Of a DNA stretch of 5,818 nt, positions 1-5,766 are shown in pieces. Where the stretch lies: NCBI GenBank assembly GCA_025964405.1, contig JAOPYW010000221.1:1-5818 (forward strand). The letters are read 5' to 3'. The position numbers were made by a program, and so were the translations under genes. The stretch comes from Thermoleophilia bacterium. Lineage in GTDB: Bacteria > Actinomycetota > Thermoleophilia > Gaiellales > SKUG01. Each line of letters starts with the position of its first letter. Position 1 is the first letter of the stretch. Under the pieces are notes generated by a model, which worked only from the letters and a program-made list of their open reading frames with translations, was not told the origin of the DNA and did not search any database.

Positions 1-930
1 ACCCCCACGGCGGGAACGGAGCTGCGCGTCGCGCAGTTCAACGTGGAGAACTTCTTCGACACCGTCGACGACAAGAACCACACCGACGACGTCAAGACGA
101 AGGATGCCTACGAGCTCAAGCTCTCGAAGCTCTCGCTGACGATTCGCGACACGCTCAAGGGCGCCGACATCATCTCGATGGAGGAGGTCGAGAACGAGGG
201 CGTGCTCCAGGACCTCGTGAAGCGGCCCGAACTCGCCGCACTCGGCTACAAGACGCTGCTCGTCGAGGGCAACGACAAGCGTGGCATCGACAACGCGCTC
301 ATCTACCGCGGCGACAAGGTCGAGCTGCTCAAGAGCGAGACCGTGAACCCGAAGTCACCCGACGGGCTCAAGCCCGCCGGTGGCTCGATCGATCCGACCC
401 TGCTCTTCCCGCGCCCGCCCCTCATCGCGACCTTCCGCGTGCAGGGTGCCGCGTCGGCTGTCGCCGGCGCGAACGAGCTCACGGTCATCGTGAACCACTT
501 CAAGTCGATGGCCGGCGAGAAGAAGCCGGGCGACTCGGCGCGCCGCGACCTCGAGGGCAAGTTCCTCGGTGAGTACGTCGACCAGCGCCTGGCCAAGAAC
601 GCCGCGGAGAACATCCTCGTGACGGGTGACCTCAACGCGCTCCCGGGCACCAAGGCGCTCGAGGACCTCGAGAAGCACGCTGACGGCAGCGTGCGCCTGA
701 TCGACACGCCGACGCGCATCGCCAAGGAGGATCGCTGGTCACACGAGTTCCAGGGCGACAAGAACCTGCTCGACCACCAGTACGTCACGCCCGGCCTCGA
801 CAAGCTCGTGACCGGCGCGGAGATCTACCACATCAACGCCGGCGAGCGTGGTGGCGAGAACTCGCAGGATCCGTCGGTGCCCAACGGCACGTCGGACCAC
901 GATCCGCTGCTCACGACGTTCCGCTTCTAG
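1..930 (+). CDS. Endonuclease/exonuclease/phosphatase superfamily protein, 5'-truncated by window edge
   Basis: The open frame runs from base 1 to the TAG at 928-930, giving 309 visible residues; the true start lies upstream. The GTG at 43 is not the start, because it is the Val inside the conserved strand RVAQFNVENFFD (visible residues 9-20) that opens the EEP fold. The remaining superfamily motifs follow in order: SMEEVEN with the metal-binding Glu near residue 62, NHFKS with His166, GDLN with Asp210 and Asn212, LLDHQYV with Asp258-His259, and the closing SDHDP with catalytic His300. All expected catalytic positions are present, so the enzyme should be a Mg-dependent phosphodiesterase or nuclease. 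FNVENFFD-type members are often exported and may carry lamin-tail or other domains N-terminal to this one, which would lie outside the window. DNase versus another phosphodiesterase activity cannot be decided from the sequence. The frame has no interruptions. Confidence 0.93.
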   Translation, partial: TPTAGTELRVAQFNVENFFDTVDDKNHTDDVKTKDAYELKLSKLSLTIRDTLKGADIISMEEVENEGVLQDLVKRPELAALGYKTLLVEGNDKRGIDNALIYRGDKVELLKSETVNPKSPDGLKPAGGSIDPTLLFPRPPLIATFRVQGAASAVAGANELTVIVNHFKSMAGEKKPGDSARRDLEGKFLGEYVDQRLAKNAAENILVTGDLNALPGTKALEDLEKHADGSVRLIDTPTRIAKEDRWSHEFQGDKNLLDHQYVTPGLDKLVTGAEIYHINAGERGGENSQDPSVPNGTSDHDPLLTTFRF

Positions 931-997
931 GCCTGCGGGGCGGCGCGGTCGGGCTTCGCGCCCGGGCCCGCGACTGCTCGAGTGGTATCGACTTCAG

Positions 998-1029
998 CTG
1001 GGGGGCCGCGCTCGTGCGCAGCTCCCCAG
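998..1029 (+). terminator. Strong stem-loop between the EEP gene and ppa, possible terminator
   Basis: CTGGGGGGC at 998-1006 pairs with GCTCCCCAG at 1021-1029, with one G-T wobble. After a C-A mismatch, GCGC at 1008-1011 pairs with GCGC at 1016-1019 around the loop TCGT. That gives 13 pairs out of 14 positions in 32 bases, which is very unlikely to be accidental even in GC-rich DNA. It lies 67 bases after the EEP stop and 118 bases before ppa. There is no real U-tract after it (TGTCGTTCGT follows). It may therefore be a U-poor terminator for the EEP gene, or a structure in the ppa leader. A weaker hairpin at 949-965 (TCGGGC, loop TTCGC, GCCCGG) lies just upstream. Confidence 0.5.
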
Positions 1030-1137
1030 TGTCGTTCGTGGGGCGCGCGGCGGGAGCAGAACGCTTGGAGTGAGCAACCACTTCCCTCACGCGCGCGAAC
1101 GTGAAAGACTGCCCGCTTTCCCTTTCGCACGAGTGCC

Positions 1138-1142
1138 AGGAG
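1138..1142 (+). promoter_or_regulatory. Ribosome binding site of ppa
   Basis: AGGAG ends five bases before the ATG at 1148. It fixes the ppa start, since the open frame continues upstream without a stop as far as base 848. I found no convincing promoter hexamers in the 217-base gap before it. Confidence 0.8.
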
Positions 1143-1147
1143 CCTGC

Positions 1148-1633
1148 ATGACCCGTACCGTTGAAGTCGTCGTCGAGATCCCGAAGGGGAGCCGCAACAA
1201 GTACGAGATCGACCACGATCGCCACATCGTGCGCCTCGACCGACGCCTCTTCACGGCGACGAGCTACCCGGCCGACTACGGCTTCGTGCCGAACACGCTC
1301 GCCGAGGACGACGACCCGCTCGACGCGCTCGTGCTGCTCGAGGAGCCCACCGTACCGGGGTGTTACATCACCGCGCGCCCGCTCGGCATCCTCTGGATGG
1401 AGGACGAGAAGGGCCCCGACGCGAAGGTCATCTGCGTCGTGAACGGCGACCCCGCGTACGAGAAGGTCGATTCTATCGACGACCTGCCGCCGTCGCTGCT
1501 CGCCGAGATCCGCCACTTCTTCGAGATCTACAAGGACCTCGAGCCGGGCAAGAGCTCGTCGACCAAGGGTTACGAGGGCAAGGACGCGGCCTGGAGCGAG
1601 ATCGAGGCTTCGCGGGTGCGCTACACCGGTTGA
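1148..1633 (+). CDS. ppa: Inorganic pyrophosphatase, family I (EC 3.6.1.1)
   Basis: This cytoplasmic enzyme hydrolyses pyrophosphate to two phosphates, pulling nucleotide-polymerising and activation reactions forward. The protein is 161 aa, in the usual range for actinobacterial family I enzymes. Residues line up with the E. coli active site: EIPKGSRNKYE (Glu10, Lys18, Glu20), Arg32/33 region, YPADYGF (Tyr44), the metal cluster DDDPLD (Asp54, Asp56, Asp59), DEKGPDAK (Asp86, Asp91, Lys93) and HFFEIYKDLEPGK (Tyr-Lys pair). The ATG at 1148 has AGGAG five bases upstream and begins directly with the first conserved strand. An upstream extension of the frame overlaps the EEP gene and codes for Arg-rich nonsense. 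It appears to be a single-gene transcription unit facing the minus-strand cassette, with 79 bases between the two stop codons. Its GC-rich codons match the flanking genes rather than the cassette. Confidence 0.97.
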   Translation: MTRTVEVVVEIPKGSRNKYEIDHDRHIVRLDRRLFTATSYPADYGFVPNTLAEDDDPLDALVLLEEPTVPGCYITARPLGILWMEDEKGPDAKVICVVNGDPAYEKVDSIDDLPPSLLAEIRHFFEIYKDLEPGKSSSTKGYEGKDAAWSEIEASRVRYTG

Positions 1634-1712
1634 GGCGCTCGGACACTCTCGATGGCGAGGTGATTTCAGCTAGCAGTTTCGAACAACTCAATGTCCGCGG
1701 GAGTGGGGCGGA

Positions 1713-2828
1713 TCAGGTCTGCAAAAGCTGAGCTTCGCCGACACACTGAACTTCCCACGTGTTCGACTTCTGGTTCAACCGAAAATGAGCGTAGCTCTCC
1801 TCGCCATCCACAACTTGGGTCCACCGCACGACGTCGCTGAGCATCTGTTCCACCATGCGATCTCGCCGGACGGGTCTAGAGTGGGCGGGAGAAGCTGTGA
1901 CAAACGCACGGGGCGCGAGACTAAGAATGCGAGCGCTATCCTCAGATCGAGGGCGCTTCGAGCTCTTGTAGGGGGTCACGACCGCGACGACGTCGGTCGT
2001 CAGTAGCTCCGCCCACACGCGCAGATTATGCGCGTCAGGTGATCCGTGATGCGGAACTTTGAATAGTGACGCCTTTGCGCCCGTCCGGCTCGGCGAGTCG
2101 AGGATCGCCAGCCAACCGCGCGAAGGATCTGTCGAGTCTTCGAGATCCCCTCCGAGCAAAATGTGGGCTTGTCCAACAATGACGTGTAGGACGATTGATG
2201 CTGGATTCTGACCTGGCCGAGGTCGGGGAGGGGGTGATTTCGGATCGTCCTCACGTGGGAAGAGCGTTCCGATAGCTTCCAAGCCGATGCGGATGTCTGC
2301 ATCGCCGGGAGCTAATGCTCGAACTGAGGCATTGGGCGTCACAAGTAAATCGCGATCAGAGGATGCGAACCGAAGCTTGCGGCCCGTCGCCTTGAGCGCA
2401 CGCAGAACTCGTCCGAACTCCGCGACCCCTGGATGCAGCGTAGTCGAACCACCAATTTCGCTGGCGGCCACGATGGCGAGAAAATCCCCGCTGGCGACGG
2501 CCGCTGTGCAGACGAAATCGGCGTTGGTGCAGGCCTCGACGACTTCGCCCATCCCCTTCATGTGGTCGTCATGCCAGTGCGTGCATACGACCATCGACAC
2601 TTCTTCTGGCGCCACGCCTCGCGTGCTCAGATATCGCAGTGCTTGGGGCGTGCCATCGCGGTGCCGGCAGGAGTCGACTATCAGCCAGCCGTCGTCTCCC
2701 AAGCTCACCACGATCGATTCGCCTACACCGGGCCCGATTGCGATGACTTCAGTGATAGTTGCGCTCCGACTAGTCGAGGAAATATTCAGCGAGTTCGGCC
2801 GAACGGGCCTCGATGCGCGCGATGTCAC
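1713..2828 (-). CDS. ComEC/Rec2-type MBL-fold metallo-hydrolase, third gene of cassette
   Basis: The 371-aa protein has metallo-beta-lactamase fold signatures. The first strands are ITEVIAIGPG (25-34) and WLIVDSC (48-54). The metal site HWHDDH (84-89) matches HxHxDH exactly. NPASIVL (208-214) precedes the bridging-Asp motif LLGGDLE (Asp228), and KVPHHGS (257-263) follows. This NxxS, GD, HHGS order is that of the ComEC/Rec2 C-terminal domain, but there is no signal peptide or membrane segment, so it is probably a soluble cytoplasmic phosphodiesterase or nuclease-like enzyme. The metal ligands look intact. The substrate is unknown. The GTG at 2828 is chosen because GGAG lies five bases upstream and no other ATG/GTG/TTG precedes the first strand. 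The gene thus overlaps the preceding one by 59 bases. Its base composition is lower in GC than ppa. A ComEC role in DNA uptake is unlikely given the absent channel domains. Confidence 0.85.
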   Translation of the reverse strand: MTSRASRPVRPNSLNISSTSRSATITEVIAIGPGVGESIVVSLGDDGWLIVDSCRHRDGTPQALRYLSTRGVAPEEVSMVVCTHWHDDHMKGMGEVVEACTNADFVCTAAVASGDFLAIVAASEIGGSTTLHPGVAEFGRVLRALKATGRKLRFASSDRDLLVTPNASVRALAPGDADIRIGLEAIGTLFPREDDPKSPPPRPRPGQNPASIVLHVIVGQAHILLGGDLEDSTDPSRGWLAILDSPSRTGAKASLFKVPHHGSPDAHNLRVWAELLTTDVVAVVTPYKSSKRPRSEDSARILSLAPRAFVTASPAHSRPVRRDRMVEQMLSDVVRWTQVVDGEESYAHFRLNQKSNTWEVQCVGEAQLLQT

Positions 2829-3324
2829 GCTTGCTCCACGACGGAAGTCGGCGGAATCGCAGGATTGAAGCGCGCGTACGTTGCCCGCTGTTCTCCTCTC
2901 TGTAGCCGATACCCCAGTAAAAGATCGATCCGGGAATCATCAGCGGCAGATCGAAGCTCGAGACTTCATCGATGAGAATTTCTGCTTCCTCATCCGGCCC
3001 TGACCCTCGCGCGTCGACCAAACGTGCGACGAAGCTGTCCTCGCGGACCTCAACGACAACGCCTTCCCATTCCTGTCTCGCCAGGAAGGTGCCAGTAGAA
3101 GGAAGCGTTCTATCCGGCGGTGGAAGGAGTACGTCCTTGGTGTATTCGATCTCCTGCTTGGACGGGGCGCCGTTCAGGTTCCGGGTATTGCCCGCGTATT
3201 CACGGGACCCGGGCTCATCGATCAACTCACGCCAATCCCCGATCGCAGGAACCGTAGTTCCGTGCGCCGGAGTCCCATCTCCGAACGTGGAGTGAAGAGT
3301 CGAGGTGTTGGTTGCGAGCGCCAT
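2770..3324 (-). CDS. Hypothetical protein, 184 aa, second gene of cassette
   Basis: I do not recognise a named family. Residues 1-80 are polar and Gly/Pro-rich, probably poorly structured, including LPPPDRTLP (67-75). Residues 86-160 look like a compact all-beta module: WEGVVVEV (86-93), SFVARLVD (97-104), an acidic turn, AEILIDEVSSFD (114-125), IPGSIFYWGIGY (130-141) and RASILRFRRLP (151-161). A basic-acidic helix, WSKRDIARIEARSAEL (163-178), ends it. The alternating strand pattern suggests a small beta-barrel; that is inference. There are no Cys residues, signal peptide or membrane segments. The ATG at 3324 follows the TGA of the upstream gene by one base and has only a poor Shine-Dalgarno sequence, so translation probably depends on coupling. 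The 3' end overlaps the MBL gene by 59 bases. The tight linkage implies the three proteins act together, perhaps with this one as an adaptor or regulator of the hydrolase. Confidence 0.8.
   Translation of the reverse strand: MALATNTSTLHSTFGDGTPAHGTTVPAIGDWRELIDEPGSREYAGNTRNLNGAPSKQEIEYTKDVLLPPPDRTLPSTGTFLARQEWEGVVVEVREDSFVARLVDARGSGPDEEAEILIDEVSSFDLPLMIPGSIFYWGIGYREENSGQRTRASILRFRRLPSWSKRDIARIEARSAELAEYFLD
2834..2837 (-). promoter_or_regulatory. Ribosome binding site of the MBL gene, inside the upstream gene
   Basis: On the minus strand the sequence reads GTGGAGCAAGC followed by GTG at 2828. GGAG with a five-base spacer, located within the coding sequence of the 184-aa gene, supports the overlapping GTG start and suggests coupled translation. 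Confidence 0.65.
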
Positions 3325-3325
3325 C

Positions 3326-3985
3326 TCAGGCTTGTCCGATGGTCAGGGCGTGCTGTATCAGCCTATCGGCCGTTGTAATCGAAGTGTCCCACGCATCCGT
3401 GAGTACGTCGATAACCGGCGTGGCGTCTGCCATTGTTTCAGGAGAGGCAAATTCAAAATGGTCGTTCACCTGAATTGAGACGCCCCGAAGGACGTTCTCG
3501 ACGGGGTTCAGCTGCACGCGTCTGTATCCCGGCCTTTCATCGCCTCGTACGTCTTCGATCACAACCGCTCGAAGAGACGGGCGCTCCATGACAGCATCCC
3601 AGTTGACCTGCGGAACGATGGTCCATCCGAGCGCGTTCCAAGATTCCTCCGTGTCCATGATGTATGTCGTCTCGCGGTTGATTCCCATGGCGGTGACGGG
3701 GGTTTCACTCAGTTCGCTGAACGTCCCCAACGCGAGATCGCGAATCACACGGAATGATGCCGCCGCGGTGGACTGCAGCAAAAAGCGGTCAGCCGTTACC
3801 TGAAGAAGCCATCCGGGAGTGTTGAAGGTAGTGATGTCGCGGTGAATGACTTCGATCTCAGCCGCGTCCGCTTCCTCCTGCGGGATCAGCCCTTTCGCGG
3901 CGTACCAGTTGGGCTGGTACACCAGCGGGTTGAACGCACCTACGACAACGATGCTTACCGCGCTTTTCTTTTCAGTCGGAGTCAT
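3326..3985 (-). CDS. Hypothetical protein, 219 aa, first gene of cassette
   Basis: The family is not recognised. Visible landmarks are a hydrophobic strand, SIVVVGAFNP (11-20), then YQPNWYAAKGLIP (23-35). An acidic helix, QEEADAAEIEVIH (36-48), follows, then WLLQVTADRFLLQST (59-73), a helix FRVIRDLALGTFSEL (78-92) and the strand TPVTAMGIN (95-103). The order 'LQVT-DRF, helix, strand ending in GxN' is distantly reminiscent of TIGR04255-type proteins, but I would not assign it. The C-terminal third contains FEFASPE and a closing helix DRLIQHAL. There is no Cys, signal peptide or membrane segment, so it is likely cytoplasmic. The ATG at 3985 is preceded six bases away by TAGGTT, so the message may be leaderless. 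The stop is one base from the next start, TGAgATG. It is the promoter-proximal gene of the cassette. Confidence 0.8.
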   Translation of the reverse strand: MTPTEKKSAVSIVVVGAFNPLVYQPNWYAAKGLIPQEEADAAEIEVIHRDITTFNTPGWLLQVTADRFLLQSTAAASFRVIRDLALGTFSELSETPVTAMGINRETTYIMDTEESWNALGWTIVPQVNWDAVMERPSLRAVVIEDVRGDERPGYRRVQLNPVENVLRGVSIQVNDHFEFASPETMADATPVIDVLTDAWDTSITTADRLIQHALTIGQA

Positions 3986-3991
3986 ACGGCG

Positions 3992-3997
3992 AACCTA
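3992..3997 (-). promoter_or_regulatory. Putative -10 box of the three-gene cassette, leaderless
   Basis: The minus strand reads TAGGTT, then six bases (CGCCGT), then ATG at 3985. TAGGTT fits the actinobacterial TANNNT -10 consensus, and with this spacing transcription would begin at or next to the A of the ATG. The -35 candidate at 17-base spacing (CTGCAA) is weak. The AGG within the same hexamer could instead serve as a weak ribosome binding site eight bases from the ATG. Confidence 0.45.
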
Positions 3998-4066
3998 TCG
4001 GCCGGGACAAGGCTTTGCAGGAGCGTGACTAGTGTGGATCGTTTCCTGCAGAGCGCTCACGCAACA

Positions 4067-4085
4067 TGAGCTCATCCGCAGCTCA
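4067..4085 (-). terminator. Small stem-loop after the zinc-finger gene, weak terminator candidate
   Basis: TGAGCT and AGCTCA form a six-base-pair stem around a seven-base loop, starting five bases after the stop of the UBP zinc-finger gene on the minus strand. It is followed by TGTTGC rather than a run of T. Position favours a terminator between this gene and the cassette; the sequence alone is weak. Confidence 0.3.
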
Positions 4086-4090
4086 GATTT

Positions 4091-4369
4091 TCAGGCCGGC
4101 GCGATCTGGAACGTGACGTCGTCGGTGAAGCAGTAGGTCCAGGCCTCGCGGGGCTCGACGGAGCGGATGAGCGGGTGCTCCTTCGCCGCCGCATGCTTGC
4201 GGGCGTGCTGCTCGGGCGAGCTGTCGCAGCAGCCGATGTAGCCGCACGAGTGGCACATGCGCAGGTGCACCCATTCGGTGCCGTTCGCCAGGCACCCGTC
4301 GCACCCCTTGATGGTGCGCGGGGCGTTCACGATGCGGATCTGGTCGAGGTGCGCGCAGGTCGGGGCCAT
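4091..4369 (-). CDS. UBP-type zinc finger domain protein
   Basis: This 92-aa protein consists almost entirely of a ZnF-UBP domain. In eukaryotes the domain binds ubiquitin C-termini. Free-standing actinobacterial versions are common and their role is unknown. Candidate zinc ligands, all seen, are CAH (Cys5, His7), CDGC (Cys23, Cys26), CHSC (Cys39, Cys42), Cys47 in the family hallmark GCCDSSP, and His55, His59 and His65. The ending HPLIRSVEP, then WTYCFTDDVTF, is typical of the bacterial family. The ATG at 4369 is chosen because bacterial homologues as I know them begin a few residues before the first Cys; a TTG at 4381 would add four residues. Neither has a clear Shine-Dalgarno sequence. It lies 25 bases after the stop of the exported-protein gene on the same strand, so the two may be cotranscribed. 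High GC matches the right flank, not the cassette. Confidence 0.9.
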   Translation of the reverse strand: MAPTCAHLDQIRIVNAPRTIKGCDGCLANGTEWVHLRMCHSCGYIGCCDSSPEQHARKHAAAKEHPLIRSVEPREAWTYCFTDDVTFQIAPA

Positions 4370-4394
4370 GCGTGCAGTCAATCAGGCGCGCCGG

Positions 4395-5759
4395 TCAGCG
4401 GACTGACCGCAGCTTCATGCGGAGCGAGCTGTCGTCGAGGTTTCCGGCCGCGTCGCGGGTCGCGACACGGAGCTGCACGCGCAGTGAGCCGCGCTGCTGG
4501 AGGAACCGCCGCGCGCCGGTGGTGAGCAGGAAGGTCGAGGTGCCCGACGTGCCGCCCGTGAGCACGAGCTTGCCGATGCCGAGCCTGATGAGCGGGCGAC
4601 CGGGGGCCGGGCGCCACCAGACCGAGGCGACCATGGAGCAGCGCGTCTCCGCCAGCGGGCAGTCGTAGCGCAGCTTGATGCGGGGGCGATCGCCGCGACG
4701 TACGGCCATGAACTGCGGGGTGAGGAGCGCGATGCCCATGACCGGGGGCGTGGTGTCGCGCGCCGCTGCGGGCTTCGCCGTCGCTGCTGCCGTCGGGCCG
4801 CCGGTTCCGGAAGGTGTGGTTGGGGTCGGGGATATGACCACGGGGCCGGGCTGCGGCTCCGGCTGGGGTTCGGGATCGGGAGCGGGCGGCGCCGCCGGCA
4901 CGAGGAACGTGCGATCTGCGCCCACCTCCGTGTCGACGCCCCACGTCGCCTGCAGGTGCCAGTGGGCCGTGCCTTCGAGCGCGGTGGTCGGCACCTGCGC
5001 GGAGAGCTGCACGGTGACCGACTGCACACCCGGCGCGATCATCACCATCGCGGTGCCGACCGGTGCGGTCGTGCCCGACACGCCCAGCGGACCCGGGATG
5101 AGCTTGAGCCCGACGGCGGTCTCCGCGGCGGAGTTGCCGGTGCGCGTCAGCGTCGCGCGGTACGCGACGGTTCCACCGCGCGTCGCCGTCACGCCCTCGC
5201 CGGGCGTGAGGGTCGTGATCTCGACGACCGCCTGCGTGTCGACGTTCGTCGTCACCGGCAGCTGCAGCACCCGGCTCGTCTCGATGCCGGTCGTGCCGGT
5301 GACGGGCGTCGTGCGCACCGTCAGCGCGCGGTTCGCCGGAGCCATCGCGGCGCCTTCGGTCGAACCGAGGGGCACCGTGACCGACGGGCGCGCCCGGCCG
5401 ACCACCGTGACCACGACCGGTTCGACCTCGGTCACGTCGCCGTCGGCCGCGACGTCGACGCGACCACTCGAGATGACGCACGCGACGCCCGCGTCGGTGC
5501 TGCAGCTCAGGAGCTCGGTCGTGGCGTCGACTGCGCTCGCCGTGACCTGGAACGACGCCGACTCGGTCGCGTCGACCGTGGCTGTCCAGGCCGTCGATGC
5601 ACCGCGCGGGTAGGCCGCAGCGCCGCCCAGCGTGAGCTGGCTCCCCAGGCTCGGTGCAGCAGCGGCGTGGGCTGCGTGGGGGAGCACCGACGTCGCCAGG
5701 ATGGCGAGGGTTCCCAGGGAGAACAGTACGGGGCGGCGGAAGTTCGGGCGAGGTCGCAT
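4395..5759 (-). CDS. Exported protein with Pro-rich linker and C-terminal beta domain, 454 aa
   Basis: The N-terminus is a classic signal peptide: basic MRPRPNFRR, hydrophobic PVLFSLGTLAILATSVL (10-26), and AHA near residue 32 as the probable cleavage site. The mature part is Thr/Val/Ala-rich and looks all-beta (about 36-288), with Cys86 and Cys94 possibly forming a disulfide. It shows stretches resembling bacterial Ig-like or DUF11-type repeats, such as TPGEGVTATRGGTVAYRATL. A Pro/Glu/Gln then Ala/Thr-rich linker (289-334, PEPQPEPQPGP) leads to a 120-residue domain starting DTTPP, with Cys367 and Cys374, and ending in RDAAGN and a basic tail. There is no LPXTG motif or C-terminal membrane anchor. 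An adhesive or surface role is likely, but the function is not known. The frame is open 13 codons further, to 5798. The ATG at 5759 is preferred because it places the basic n-region at the terminus and sits seven bases after a promoter-like TAGGTT. Confidence 0.85.
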   Translation of the reverse strand: MRPRPNFRRPVLFSLGTLAILATSVLPHAAHAAAAPSLGSQLTLGGAAAYPRGASTAWTATVDATESASFQVTASAVDATTELLSCSTDAGVACVISSGRVDVAADGDVTEVEPVVVTVVGRARPSVTVPLGSTEGAAMAPANRALTVRTTPVTGTTGIETSRVLQLPVTTNVDTQAVVEITTLTPGEGVTATRGGTVAYRATLTRTGNSAAETAVGLKLIPGPLGVSGTTAPVGTAMVMIAPGVQSVTVQLSAQVPTTALEGTAHWHLQATWGVDTEVGADRTFLVPAAPPAPDPEPQPEPQPGPVVISPTPTTPSGTGGPTAAATAKPAAARDTTPPVMGIALLTPQFMAVRRGDRPRIKLRYDCPLAETRCSMVASVWWRPAPGRPLIRLGIGKLVLTGGTSGTSTFLLTTGARRFLQQRGSLRVQLRVATRDAAGNLDDSSLRMKLRSVR

Positions 5760-5766
5760 GTCGAGC

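Noticed and set aside
43..45. GTG as the start of the EEP gene
   Set aside because: It is the Val of the conserved FNVENFFD strand, and the frame stays open to base 1 with the matching preceding residues LRVAQFN.
949..965. TCGGGC-TTCGC-GCCCGG hairpin just after the EEP stop as a separate terminator
   Set aside because: Five or six GC-rich pairs are expected by chance in this DNA and no U-tract follows; mentioned only beside the stronger stem-loop.
848..1147. N-terminal extension of ppa overlapping the EEP gene
   Set aside because: The extension is Arg/Pro-rich, matches no fold, and a good ribosome binding site precedes the ATG at 1148.
1648..1659. CTCG-ATGG-CGAG hairpin after ppa as a terminator
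   Set aside because: Only four base pairs with no T-run; too weak to list as a feature.
2287..2975. Long plus-strand open frames opposite the MBL and 184-aa genes
   Set aside because: They lack ribosome binding sites and recognisable motifs, and lie antisense to genes with clear motifs or tight operon spacing.
1662..4094. GATTTCAG (1662-1669) and GATTTTCAG (4086-4094) as target-site duplications around the cassette
   Set aside because: They are short and differ by one base. The right copy is the end of the zinc-finger gene, so chance is the simpler explanation.
4835..4880. Repetitive sequence in the exported-protein gene as a DNA repeat or CRISPR-like element
   Set aside because: It simply encodes the PEPQPEPQPGP linker and has no repeat-spacer structure.
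4378..5481. Long minus-strand frame overlapping the exported-protein gene in another phase
   Set aside because: The product is Arg/His/Gly-rich with no fold-like pattern, and the alternative phase has a signal peptide and ordered domains.
4675..5613. 312-codon plus-strand frame opposite the exported-protein gene
   Set aside because: Low-complexity Val/Thr/Ser product with no motif. It is the expected by-product of GC-rich third positions on the other strand, which has a signal peptide and promoter.
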